Shown here: positions 17,163-24,478 of the stretch, one piece after another
Position numbering within the stretch: position 1 is the first letter of the stretch
Layout of the letters: every line of letters starts with the position of its first letter
Origin: a virus
Reading direction: 5' to 3' (one strand)
IMG/VR virus record: IMGVR_UViG_3300040801_005518
Span: 1-26,559 of that record
DNA: 26,559 bases
Program-made: the position numbers and the translations under genes
Notes under the pieces: model-generated
Databases searched by the model: none
The model's input: only the letters and a program-made list of their open reading frames with translations
Told to the model about the DNA's origin: nothing

Positions 17163-18494
17163 CTATTTAACAAAAATATTAATGACATCAGTAATGCCAT
17201 TTTTTTCATCAACAATAAAAAGTTGCGATCTTTTATCAGCTTGAACATAATGTCTCTCGCTTGACCATCGAGATTTTCCAGAAATTGCTGGAAGTCTATA
17301 CATCTCCAAAACGCCTATTCTCTGATATTGCATAGCCTGATGCAAATGAGCTAATAACCAGACTGCTCCATTTGCCCTACTCCACAATTCTTTCGCTTCG
17401 GTCGTTATAACCTCTAAGGCTCTTTTTACGGGAATGTCGTGAGTTAAACCAAAAATAGTTTGCCCAACCATAATATACTTTGTATAAATTGGTCTATTGT
17501 CAATAATAACATTGTCAATATTTCTAAAATATTGTTCAACAACTTTGACAATTGAATACATTGTATGTCTATCATGATTGCTTGGAACATGAATTACTCG
17601 AACATTAGAGACTTCCCTTAATTGATTAATTCCCACGATAAGCATTTCAATGGCTCTGTCCACCAAATGAAACCAACTATATTCCGAATCTTGGGGGGTT
17701 CCCTTCGTTGTTGTATTTTGAAGATTATCTGAATTGATAAAGTCATTGCCTATAATAAAGACAATTTCCTTAATGTCTTTGTCTTTGATTTCATCTATTG
17801 ATTGTGCAATAATATCATAATAATATTTTTCTGCAATAGCAACATTATATTCTTCGCCTTCAACCTCTTTTGTCGCCACAAGTCCAAAATGTAAATCTGC
17901 GATTGGAATAATGGGGAATAAGCCACTTGGCGAATATTGTTTAGGCAATATTCGTTTAGCATTAAAATCTTTTTTTTCTATAGATTCAAAAAATTTATCA
18001 ATTGTTTTAGGCGTAAACTGATTTTGCTTGCGAATTAATCTTACTTCAACATGATATAATGGAACAACGAGCATTTTTCCCGTGTCGTTTACTTCGCCGT
18101 GAACAACTCTTCCGTCTACAACGCTCCATTCAACTTGTCTATCTTTACGGTACCCTTCGGAAGTCTTTATTCTAAATCTTTCAACTTCCCAAATATCAGC
18201 GTCTACATTAAATTCATTTAGAACATCTTCCTTAGACAACATTCTTCGTGAGGCACAAACAATATTTATAAAGTTGTCTCCTTCTTCATAGGATGTTTTT
18301 TCAGAAAAACGGTCGTCTGGAATTTCCCCAGACTGAACCCTCCTTTTCTTCTCTCTCTTAAAAGAGCTTCTCAGTTGTTCTTTTGTCCTATAGCCAAATT
18401 CTTGATATTTTTCAAAAAGCTCATTCCAGTAGGGCTTTTTTCCGTTTGATTCTTGTTGATGCTCCCAGCAATCCTTGAAAATTTCTTCTTTCAA
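17163..18494 (-). CDS. metallophosphoesterase with N-terminal helical domain
   Basis: 443 residues from a TTG start with AGGAG seven bases upstream. The C-terminal calcineurin-like domain has its metal-binding motifs in order: D200-L-H202 (ADLHFG), G249-N-D251 (IIGNDF), N306-H307-D308 (PSNHDRH) and H383-L-H385 (LLAHLHQ). These motifs bind two metal ions and hydrolyse phosphodiesters or phosphomonoesters. The first ~100 residues are helical and very basic (SFKREKKRR), perhaps contacting DNA. The substrate is unknown; a nuclease acting in packaging or DNA processing is plausible since it precedes the terminase genes. It is the first gene after the structured leader. Confidence 0.85.
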   Translation of the reverse strand: MKEEIFKDCWEHQQESNGKKPYWNELFEKYQEFGYRTKEQLRSSFKREKKRRVQSGEIPDDRFSEKTSYEEGDNFINIVCASRRMLSKEDVLNEFNVDADIWEVERFRIKTSEGYRKDRQVEWSVVDGRVVHGEVNDTGKMLVVPLYHVEVRLIRKQNQFTPKTIDKFFESIEKKDFNAKRILPKQYSPSGLFPIIPIADLHFGLVATKEVEGEEYNVAIAEKYYYDIIAQSIDEIKDKDIKEIVFIIGNDFINSDNLQNTTTKGTPQDSEYSWFHLVDRAIEMLIVGINQLREVSNVRVIHVPSNHDRHTMYSIVKVVEQYFRNIDNVIIDNRPIYTKYIMVGQTIFGLTHDIPVKRALEVITTEAKELWSRANGAVWLLAHLHQAMQYQRIGVLEMYRLPAISGKSRWSSERHYVQADKRSQLFIVDEKNGITDVINIFVK

Positions 18495-18521
18495 AATAAT
18501 CTCCTAGTCATTGTTATTATC

Positions 18522-18721
18522 AAAAGGTGTCCCTCCGCTCGTTTTACACTTGGTGAGCAACCCTTGGCATTTAGGGACGGCTTTACCCCGCGGATGGGCT
18601 ACAAATATGCCAATAAAATAAATAAATTGTATTTTCTCTAACGAGACACCTTTTCCATTATAAGCCGTGGATTTTCACCTACTACCCCTGTCAAAAATAA
18701 ATTTTTAAGTGACACCACGGC
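18522..18721 (-). ncRNA. candidate structured RNA (class unknown) in the packaging operon leader
   Basis: On the minus strand, stem A pairs GCCGTGG (18721-18715) with CCACGGC (18670-18664). Inside it, stem B pairs TGTCA (18714-18710) with TGACA (18693-18689). Stem C is a long-range helix: AAAAGGTGTC plus TCGTT (18654-18640) pairs with AACGA (18543-18539) and GACACCTTTT (18531-18522), 15 bp with one 7-base bulge, GCGGAGG. Within it, stem D pairs TTGGCAT (18613-18607) with ATGCCAA (18570-18564). An alternative CCCT/AGGG hairpin would place ATGCCA in its loop, allowing a pseudoknot with TTGGCA. The island is visibly richer in G and C than its surroundings. It matches no riboswitch, T-box, tmRNA, RNase P or phi29 pRNA that I know. 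Pairing is seen directly; function is unknown. Confidence 0.6.
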
Positions 18722-18741
18722 GACCCCTTTTCCGATTTCAA
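18691..18741 (-). CDS. possible 16-residue leader peptide
   Basis: TTG start with TAGGAG eight bases upstream, 16 sense codons, then a TGA that lies in the 3' arm of stem B of the structured RNA. Translating ribosomes would unfold stems A and B, so it could work as an attenuator-style leader. The ACTAGGAGA..TTTGAAA context closely matches that at the start of the metallophosphoesterase gene (18494). There is no protein-level evidence. Confidence 0.25.
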   Translation of the reverse strand: MKSEKGSPWCHLKIYF

Positions 18742-18823
18742 ATTTTCTCTCCTAGTTATAAATGTAGACAATTAATAAATATTGATCTTTCCTCAACTCT
18801 AGCAGAAGTAGCTACGTCATTTA

Positions 18824-19549
18824 TTACCATTTTAAAAATCTAATTAGATTATGTATAAACCTCATCAATTTAACAATCCAATTTTCTTTTTTTATCATAT
18901 AATCTTCCAGCTCTACGGCTGCAAGAACTTCGCCACCCTCGCTCAATAACGCCTCAAAGTCCTTATAAGAAATGTAGGCTTCTCCATTTTTACCCCATTC
19001 AGAACCCCAAGAATTTAAAACTCTAAAACAATCATCTTTTCGAATTCCATTAAGCAAATATGCGTGTCCGCCAACAATAAATCCAGTAATATCCAGCATT
19101 CCCTCGCCGTCTGGATTCATCATTTTTTCTGTCCAGACCGTACCAACTATTAATGGCCCCTTATTTAACAGCCACCACTTAATTTGAGCAACATTAGAAG
19201 CAAATGCGTAATTGTCTACAACGCCCTCATCTTGCAAAACTTTTGCTGCTGTTCGAACAGTTGCACCTTCTTCGCTATGAGGATTGCCATCCTTTTCCTT
19301 GCACTTATAATAAAAACAATGCCCATCATCATTTGTATATAATGTAAAAGTTGGTAAATTTATGCCAAAATTAGCCATAGAAAAACCTACACAATGAGAA
19401 CTGTTTTCTTGATCTAGTTTTTGAGCGGGAAAATCCCACATTTTTTCTTCCCCGGTACCAAAAGTTGCATCGGAAGGAATAAAAGAGCCAAGTTGCCAGT
19501 CCCGACTATCAAAAGAAGAAGGAATTCTTCCAAATTTTCGCTCTGGCAT
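18824..19549 (-). CDS. papain-like (C1A) cysteine protease in the lysis module
   Basis: 241 residues, ATG start; the GGAG site is formed by the last codons of the upstream holin-like gene. A complete papain-type active site is visible: oxyanion Gln47 in LDQ, nucleophile Cys53 in SHCVGFS, His162 in GGHAY and Asn179 in NSWGSEWG. No signal peptide or pro-domain is seen, and there are only ~40 residues before the catalytic core. The last ~20 residues (WIVKLMRFIHNLIRFLKW) form a strongly basic amphipathic, aromatic helix likely to bind membrane. It follows two holin-like genes, so it may act in lysis, cutting peptide cross-links or envelope proteins. Processing of phage proteins is an alternative. 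Confidence 0.88.
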   Translation of the reverse strand: MPERKFGRIPSSFDSRDWQLGSFIPSDATFGTGEEKMWDFPAQKLDQENSSHCVGFSMANFGINLPTFTLYTNDDGHCFYYKCKEKDGNPHSEEGATVRTAAKVLQDEGVVDNYAFASNVAQIKWWLLNKGPLIVGTVWTEKMMNPDGEGMLDITGFIVGGHAYLLNGIRKDDCFRVLNSWGSEWGKNGEAYISYKDFEALLSEGGEVLAAVELEDYMIKKENWIVKLMRFIHNLIRFLKW

Positions 19550-19553
19550 AAAA

Positions 19554-19778
19554 TTACTCCTTCTTATTCATTTCCCGTATTTCTCTAACAACATTATTTA
19601 AGCTACGAACAATGCCTTGTTCAAGATCATCTACTGTAAAAATACCGATAACAACAGCCAACACACCAGCAATAGACTGCCAAACTTCTTCGGGAATTTC
19701 CGTATATCTCATAACTAAAACAGCCATAGCAGATACAACCGTTGTCCAAAACGCCTTGCTTCTCAATAACTTATCCAT
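19554..19778 (-). CDS. small two-helix membrane protein, holin-like
   Basis: 74 residues from the ATG at 19778, chosen because CGGAGG lies directly upstream; an earlier in-frame start (19823) has no such site. Two membrane helices are visible at ~7-22 (AFWTTVVSAMAVLVM) and ~32-47 (SIAGVLAVVIGIFTV), then a charged C-terminus (REIREMNKKE). The start overlaps the end of the previous holin-like gene by eight bases, so the pair is translationally coupled. Holins form the membrane lesion that triggers lysis; two in tandem may act as holin and antiholin. Confidence 0.72.
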   Translation of the reverse strand: MDKLLRSKAFWTTVVSAMAVLVMRYTEIPEEVWQSIAGVLAVVIGIFTVDDLEQGIVRSLNNVVREIREMNKKE

Positions 19779-20154
19779 CTTTTTCCTCCGATAATCTATG
19801 TAGTTTATATAAATTTTTTCCAATTCTCTCCAACGTTTTCAGAGAGGTAAATGATTTTTCCACCAGCATTTGAAGTTCAGTATCAGTAATAATAATGTCG
19901 TTCTGCCTCGCATACAACTGTAAACTTTCAACAATGGCAAGAACTTTTAAATCAAAATCCATTTCCTCAAACGTTCTTGTCTGAGTCGCAACAGTTGTCA
20001 AACGGTCAACCTCGTTTTGCAAAGCTTTTTGTTCCATTTTTTTACTTATACGTCTTGTATAAAAACCAAGCCAAATTGTAAGGGCTGGAACCGCCACGCC
20101 AAGAATAGCCTTAAGGACTTCAAGAAGAATTTCTAAAATTTCTGGACTTATCAT
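19771..20154 (-). CDS. LLH-type phage holin
   Basis: 127 residues, ATG start. One N-terminal membrane helix (~5-29, ILLEVLKAILGVAVPALTIWLGFY) is followed by a basic turn and a long helical cytoplasmic part containing VATQTRTFEEMDFDLKVLA and TDTELQMLVEKSF. This resembles the Holin_LLH family (one TM plus a soluble helical domain ending in a TxxEL..L(I/V)E segment) of low-GC phages. The gene overlaps the next small membrane protein. It would set lysis timing with that protein. Confidence 0.7.
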   Translation of the reverse strand: MISPEILEILLEVLKAILGVAVPALTIWLGFYTRRISKKMEQKALQNEVDRLTTVATQTRTFEEMDFDLKVLAIVESLQLYARQNDIIITDTELQMLVEKSFTSLKTLERIGKNLYKLHRLSEEKDG

Positions 20155-20198
20155 AACCTTAGTTTACCTCCAATTTCATATCACTGTTTGTCATTTTT

Positions 20199-20576
20199 TT
20201 ATTCCTTTTTATCAAACATCTTTAACAAAGCCCTACTAGCCTTAATATTTATTCTTTTCGATTCCTGAATTGTCATTGGCTCATTTAGGACTGCATTATA
20301 TCCTTCATGCTCTGGAATCGTTGTTACGGAAATTTTAAATAATCCGGGAAGAACTAAGTTTTTTTCAAAGAATATAATGTCTTTAAACATTTCTTCAACA
20401 TGATACCAGACATCAGCGACATCTTGCTGATAATACCCTGAACGATCGGACAATTCTTTAATAAACCACTGTTTCGTCAACCTCCCAGCATCAGATTCCT
20501 CGTTGTCTTCGTCCTCAAGAATATCTTCATCTTTTACATCTTCAATTTTTCGTTTTCCTAGATTTTTCTTTGCCAC
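20199..20576 (-). CDS. HU/IHF-like DNA-binding protein
   Basis: 125 residues from a GTG start with a weak upstream site. An acidic N-terminal extension (~1-32, including DEDILEDEDNEES) precedes a HU fold: helices with FIKELSDRSGYYQQDVADVW, the turn GLFKISVTTIPEHEGYN, and a C-terminal helix with INIKASRALLKMF. HU proteins bend and wrap DNA as dimers. The acidic extension is unusual for HU and could limit nonspecific binding or contact a partner. SPbeta encodes a HU-like protein (YonN) beside its YonO RNA polymerase, matching this arrangement with one gene between. Confidence 0.75.
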   Translation of the reverse strand: MAKKNLGKRKIEDVKDEDILEDEDNEESDAGRLTKQWFIKELSDRSGYYQQDVADVWYHVEEMFKDIIFFEKNLVLPGLFKISVTTIPEHEGYNAVLNEPMTIQESKRINIKASRALLKMFDKKE

Positions 20577-20670
20577 TTTACACCAACCTATCTCTTATTT
20601 AGTTTTTTATTAATTTTTTTGGTAAAAATAGACATTTTTCATAATATATATTCCATATATAAGAACGTAA

Positions 20671-20684
20671 TTTTGTTGCGTACA
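20671..20684 (-). repeat. intergenic motif copy 2 (TGTAYGCAACAAAA)
   Basis: On the minus strand TGTACGCAACAAAA lies upstream of the HU-like gene, followed by an AT-rich stretch with a TATATA-TGGAA-TATATA inverted repeat. It matches copy 1 at 1452-1465 at 13 of 14 positions. It could be part of a promoter for the phage RNA polymerase. Confidence 0.3.
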
Positions 20685-20704
20685 AACCTTAAAAACAAAC
20701 AAAC

Positions 20705-21520
20705 CTATAATTCTTTTCTATAATTACGCATCCTTTCTATTTCATCTTTTTTTCTTTTTTCCTGATAGCAGGTATCACACAATTGATTTTTACTATATGG
20801 CTCTCTCTTGTATTTTCGTCCACAAACAATGCAATAATAAGGAAAAAAAGATTCAATATTATTTAAATCGTCTACAATAATTTCAACAGGAGAATCGGGA
20901 AAAACAAATAATATTTCAAAAGTGCCCCTCAAGGTTGTGTCGATAAAATTATTTTGTTGCAAATCATATAAAATTTTATAGCGACTTTTTTTTTGAACGT
21001 GAACTTTGGCTGTTTTAAAAATTTTATTTAAGCTTTGATTAACATAATATCTTTTCTCATATTTATCCAGAGCATTGTCCTTCTTGCTCTTACCATCACT
21101 ATTATTTTTATCTTCAAAAATTTTTTTATAATGATCTTTATTATGAAAAAACTTGGCAATAACAAGCATTGCAAACATAACCTTTTGATGTTTATAATCA
21201 GAAAATGCGTTTTTAATTATCTCAAGTTCATTTTTAGTAACTTCAACACTTTTTTTTCTGCGAATACCATATGTATCAGTTTTATTTAAAGCAGACCTTA
21301 ATTTGTTGGCTCCCAAAACTTCGTTAAAATCAGGATTATTTTTTTTACAAAAATCAACCATGTCACTATAAGTTTGCTCTTTGGACTTTCCAATAATATC
21401 GCGGATATACATGGCTACCAAACATAAATCATAAAATGTCAAACGCTTATTTTGTTTCGCTCCGTTTAACAAAGATTTAGCATATTCATCTTCATAAAAG
21501 ATTATTGTATTTACAGACAT
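20705..21520 (-). CDS. protein with C-terminal zinc finger, unknown function, next to phage RNA polymerase
   Basis: 271 residues from the ATG at 21520, which has GGAGG three bases upstream; an ATG seven codons earlier lacks a site. Its start overlaps the end of the RNA polymerase gene, indicating coupling. The N-terminal two-thirds is helical and highly charged (RLTFYDLCLVAMYIRD; MFAMLVIAKFFHNKD). A C-terminal four-cysteine zinc finger (C230/C233 and C248/C251) is followed by a basic, Arg-rich tail. I recall similarly built proteins (helical body plus terminal zinc finger) on low-GC phages and plasmids, but no function. A transcription factor or partner for the polymerase is a reasonable guess. 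Confidence 0.65.
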   Translation of the reverse strand: MSVNTIIFYEDEYAKSLLNGAKQNKRLTFYDLCLVAMYIRDIIGKSKEQTYSDMVDFCKKNNPDFNEVLGANKLRSALNKTDTYGIRRKKSVEVTKNELEIIKNAFSDYKHQKVMFAMLVIAKFFHNKDHYKKIFEDKNNSDGKSKKDNALDKYEKRYYVNQSLNKIFKTAKVHVQKKSRYKILYDLQQNNFIDTTLRGTFEILFVFPDSPVEIIVDDLNNIESFFPYYCIVCGRKYKREPYSKNQLCDTCYQEKRKKDEIERMRNYRKEL

Positions 21521-24380
21521 TTGCCTCCATACAAACTTCATCGCTTATTTTGATATTTTCATCATCGTCTTTATCACAACCACCATAACTAAAGTTTCCA
21601 CTTTTAAAGCCATCTCTTTGACTATCCTCAACTTCAATTTTAGTCATCGAATATCTTCGTCCCAGATACTCCATTTTTCCAGTGTGTTCATTTAGAACAG
21701 GAACATAAATTTCTTTCTGGCGGTTTTTCTTTATATTTTCAACAATGCCTTCCCCAAAAACATTCCAAGCAAAACTTTTATTGTCGCTTGGATTAATTTC
21801 GTAGCAAATTGTTATTGCCAAATTCGCAAGCTCTCTTATGTTGGAAGAAATTCCCGCATAGGCTTCTTTTCTAACGGCTTTATTATATTGCTCTAAGGTC
21901 TTATACATCTGCTCGCCAGAAGCATTTCTAATATTATAAAGATTTCTTTTTTCTGACTTATACTTTTTATATAAATTATATAATTTTTTTAATTTATTTT
22001 TTTCAATTTCAATATCGGGGTCTCTTAAAATATGCAATATTTTTTCAACGTTGGCTTTTTTTCTACTAAACTTTATTTCTTTTATTTTTGATTGCATATA
22101 GAAACTAACATTATTTGTCACACAGTCAGTCGATAAAAAAGGATTATATTTTTTATATAAATTTAAAAACTTTTTCTCATCTTCTACCAATTCTTCAGCA
22201 TTTTTTTCCAGCATTTCATCTAAAGTAATACCGAAATTAGCTACACAATAAATATTATAATTATTTTCAAACTCCCTGCGTTCTTTGGCGTAATTATAAT
22301 AAAGATGGGTCATAAAAATGGGACGTTTATCAACCACAATAGAGTTACTTAAATTAGCCCACTCAATTTCATCTTCCGACATTTTTTCTTCATCAATATG
22401 AACCCACCTTGTCCAATGTTGTGGAATTGGTCTTACAACCAAACCCTTCGCCGAGTCTATAATACTACCCTGCTCCTTGCGGCACTGCTTCAACCGTCTT
22501 ACGATTTCATTATATTCTTCTCCTTCCTTTTCATGTTCTGGCAACATAGCGTACATAGTTGTTGAACAATTGGTCAGAAATCCTATCTTTGGATTGAATC
22601 CCTTAATATCATATTTAAAAAGTTCTTCTTCAATAATTTCTTGCTTTGGGGTTTTTTCGGTCTCATAATAAATGGGTAGCCCCCCAAAATTATTATTTAC
22701 GATTTGTTCTTCATCGGTAACACAAATAATGTCTCCATCAAAGTCAGAATCCGCCATAAGCATGCAGTCCGTCCCATGAACATTGATAATTGTGCCAGTA
22801 TTAATATATTGGTACCAATCATTAATTTTTTCATTAGACACAATTTTAAGGGAATTGACTTCCGAACGCCACGTCAAAGGTGCCCGCATGGAAACAGCTT
22901 TCTCAACACCTTTCTCTACATAAAATTTATTGTAATGTTCCCCCCTATTCAATAATCCCTTTATTGGCATATCAAACAAATATTCTAAAAAAGCATAAGG
23001 GTCTGAAATTGCGAAAGTGTAGAAACCATCAATCAAGAGTTTTCCAATGTATGATTCCTTTATTTTTCGGTTGAGTCTATTAATAATATGTTTTTGTATA
23101 TAAGTATCTTCAATTAAGTCATTTCTCAAAATTAATGCTTTAGTGATCGTATCATCAATTTTATCTAAAAATCCATACTCGTCTACTTCTTCCGTATTGC
23201 TATGCTTTCCCAATAAATATAATAATGTATAGCCAATTTCGTTTTTGATCGTATTATTAAAATAATCAACTGTTTTTTGACTTAGCTTTTTTATTTTTTC
23301 GGGATCATTTAAATCCAATGCTTGCAAAAATTGATAATTTGTAAAAGTATACTTTGGATCTTGTTTTGGGCTATACCGACTCACCCACCACCCCAAATTA
23401 TTTTTTTCACAATTTTTTTGATATTGCTGAATTGAATCAAAGCTTTTAGACAACTTAAATTGAGATTCGGTTAAAATAACATCCATATCCCGAATATTAA
23501 CTTTGTTTCCATAAATATCAGTAATGAATCTTTTTCCAATCATATCTGAAAATTTTACAAAATCAATGACAACCACGAGACCCTTAATAAAATTTCCTCT
23601 AACAATAAACGCAGATGGGAGATAATCAAGTCCAAGATCTTTAACCCATTTTTTAGCATGACGAGGAGAAATAACTCCTTGCCCGTCAAATAAATTAAAA
23701 ATAATTTCTTTATCTTGAACAGAAATCTCGTCGTCCCCGTTTTCTTTTTCTTCAATATATTCCACAGTCTCAATTCGTGAAATTTCTGCATCGGGAACAA
23801 CACAAAAATATGGTTTTGTAACTGGCAAAGCGGTAGAAGAAGACAGGGCAAAATAAGCATTAAATTTTGATGGATTTAACTCAATATCACTTCTATCATT
23901 ATTCAATACTTTTTTCAACTGTTTTTCGTATTCAGAGTCAATAAAGATAACATTGTTGCGTCTCATTTGCCCCGCACTACACATCAGGCGTACAAACTTT
24001 TTATCATTGACAAAAAGCCCGTTTTCAATTAATTCCTCGTAGTGCCGCGTATCTTCAACCACAATAGAAAGAATTTCTGGAACAAACAATATCTCATCGA
24101 TCTTATTTTCTAAAGTGCGCAACTCCAAAATTTTTTCTGGCGTGGATTCTGCTACTTTTATTTTTCTTTTTTGTTCAAATAAATTATCTATTTCATCTTT
24201 TGTATAATGTCTTCCTTTTATTTCTCTTAGGCTTTTAAGCATCTGAGATTCGCCTAAAGAAATTAACTCTCCATTTTTTCTGGCTTGATGCGGATTAATT
24301 TTTATATTATAATTGCTTCTTTTTAGTCTATCTGTTGAAAATTTAAAAATATAATATTGTTGTATCTTTGTTGGTGTCAA
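21492..24380 (-). CDS. single-chain two-barrel RNA polymerase (YonO/RdRP-type)
   Basis: About 962 residues. I place the start at the TTG at 24380 (AAGGAG 11 bases upstream); a TTG at 24407 is possible but lacks a ribosome site. Numbered from 24407, residues 241-276 carry a first-barrel signature shared with the RdRP/YonO family: DGQGVISP (241-248), PSAFIVR (264-270) and KG (275-276). RAP (508-510) followed by a SE pair precedes the second barrel. The catalytic loop is MADSDFDGD, with D555, D557 and D559 as the Mg-binding triad. Length is close to SPbeta YonO (about 900 residues), a DNA-dependent RNA polymerase for late phage genes. The gene lies downstream of a consensus host promoter and immediately before two nucleic-acid-binding genes. 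The motifs are seen directly; DNA-templated late transcription is inferred from YonO. Confidence 0.85.
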   Translation of the reverse strand: MTPTKIQQYYIFKFSTDRLKRSNYNIKINPHQARKNGELISLGESQMLKSLREIKGRHYTKDEIDNLFEQKRKIKVAESTPEKILELRTLENKIDEILFVPEILSIVVEDTRHYEELIENGLFVNDKKFVRLMCSAGQMRRNNVIFIDSEYEKQLKKVLNNDRSDIELNPSKFNAYFALSSSTALPVTKPYFCVVPDAEISRIETVEYIEEKENGDDEISVQDKEIIFNLFDGQGVISPRHAKKWVKDLGLDYLPSAFIVRGNFIKGLVVVIDFVKFSDMIGKRFITDIYGNKVNIRDMDVILTESQFKLSKSFDSIQQYQKNCEKNNLGWWVSRYSPKQDPKYTFTNYQFLQALDLNDPEKIKKLSQKTVDYFNNTIKNEIGYTLLYLLGKHSNTEEVDEYGFLDKIDDTITKALILRNDLIEDTYIQKHIINRLNRKIKESYIGKLLIDGFYTFAISDPYAFLEYLFDMPIKGLLNRGEHYNKFYVEKGVEKAVSMRAPLTWRSEVNSLKIVSNEKINDWYQYINTGTIINVHGTDCMLMADSDFDGDIICVTDEEQIVNNNFGGLPIYYETEKTPKQEIIEEELFKYDIKGFNPKIGFLTNCSTTMYAMLPEHEKEGEEYNEIVRRLKQCRKEQGSIIDSAKGLVVRPIPQHWTRWVHIDEEKMSEDEIEWANLSNSIVVDKRPIFMTHLYYNYAKERREFENNYNIYCVANFGITLDEMLEKNAEELVEDEKKFLNLYKKYNPFLSTDCVTNNVSFYMQSKIKEIKFSRKKANVEKILHILRDPDIEIEKNKLKKLYNLYKKYKSEKRNLYNIRNASGEQMYKTLEQYNKAVRKEAYAGISSNIRELANLAITICYEINPSDNKSFAWNVFGEGIVENIKKNRQKEIYVPVLNEHTGKMEYLGRRYSMTKIEVEDSQRDGFKSGNFSYGGCDKDDDENIKISDEVCMEANVCKYNNLL

Positions 24381-24478
24381 ATAACTGTATGCTCCTTTTT
24401 TTATCAATAATATAAGTTTCTACAGTTCTTCGCTTTTCAATTGCTACACTTTAATTCTACATTTAAGATTTTATACGA

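Larger units (their letters stand above)
18495..18823 (-). other. 329-base gap between lysis and packaging genes
   Basis: The longest stretch without a large gene. Reading on the minus strand it holds, in order, an AT-rich segment after the protease stop codon (18742-18823), a possible 16-codon ORF with its own ribosome site, a GC-rich multi-stem island (18522-18721) and the ribosome site of the metallophosphoesterase. I see no consensus sigma-A promoter and no classic terminator with a T run. Confidence 0.8.

Noticed and set aside
18522-18721. The structured RNA as a T-box, ydaO-type riboswitch, tmRNA, RNase P RNA, phi29 pRNA or self-splicing intron
   Set aside because: A few short strings look similar (for example GGAGGGACACC), but the conserved cores and arrangements of these classes are absent, and there is no split exon around it.
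20159-20194. An 11-codon ATG ORF just upstream of the LLH-type holin
   Set aside because: It has no ribosome site of its own and mainly overlaps the holin's ribosome site region; it is too short to support.
21492-24380. The large DFDGD protein as a host rpoC fragment or topoisomerase
   Set aside because: It has the first-barrel RdRP-type signature and the second barrel in one chain, is surrounded by phage genes, and lacks the zinc-binding and other landmark regions of beta-prime.
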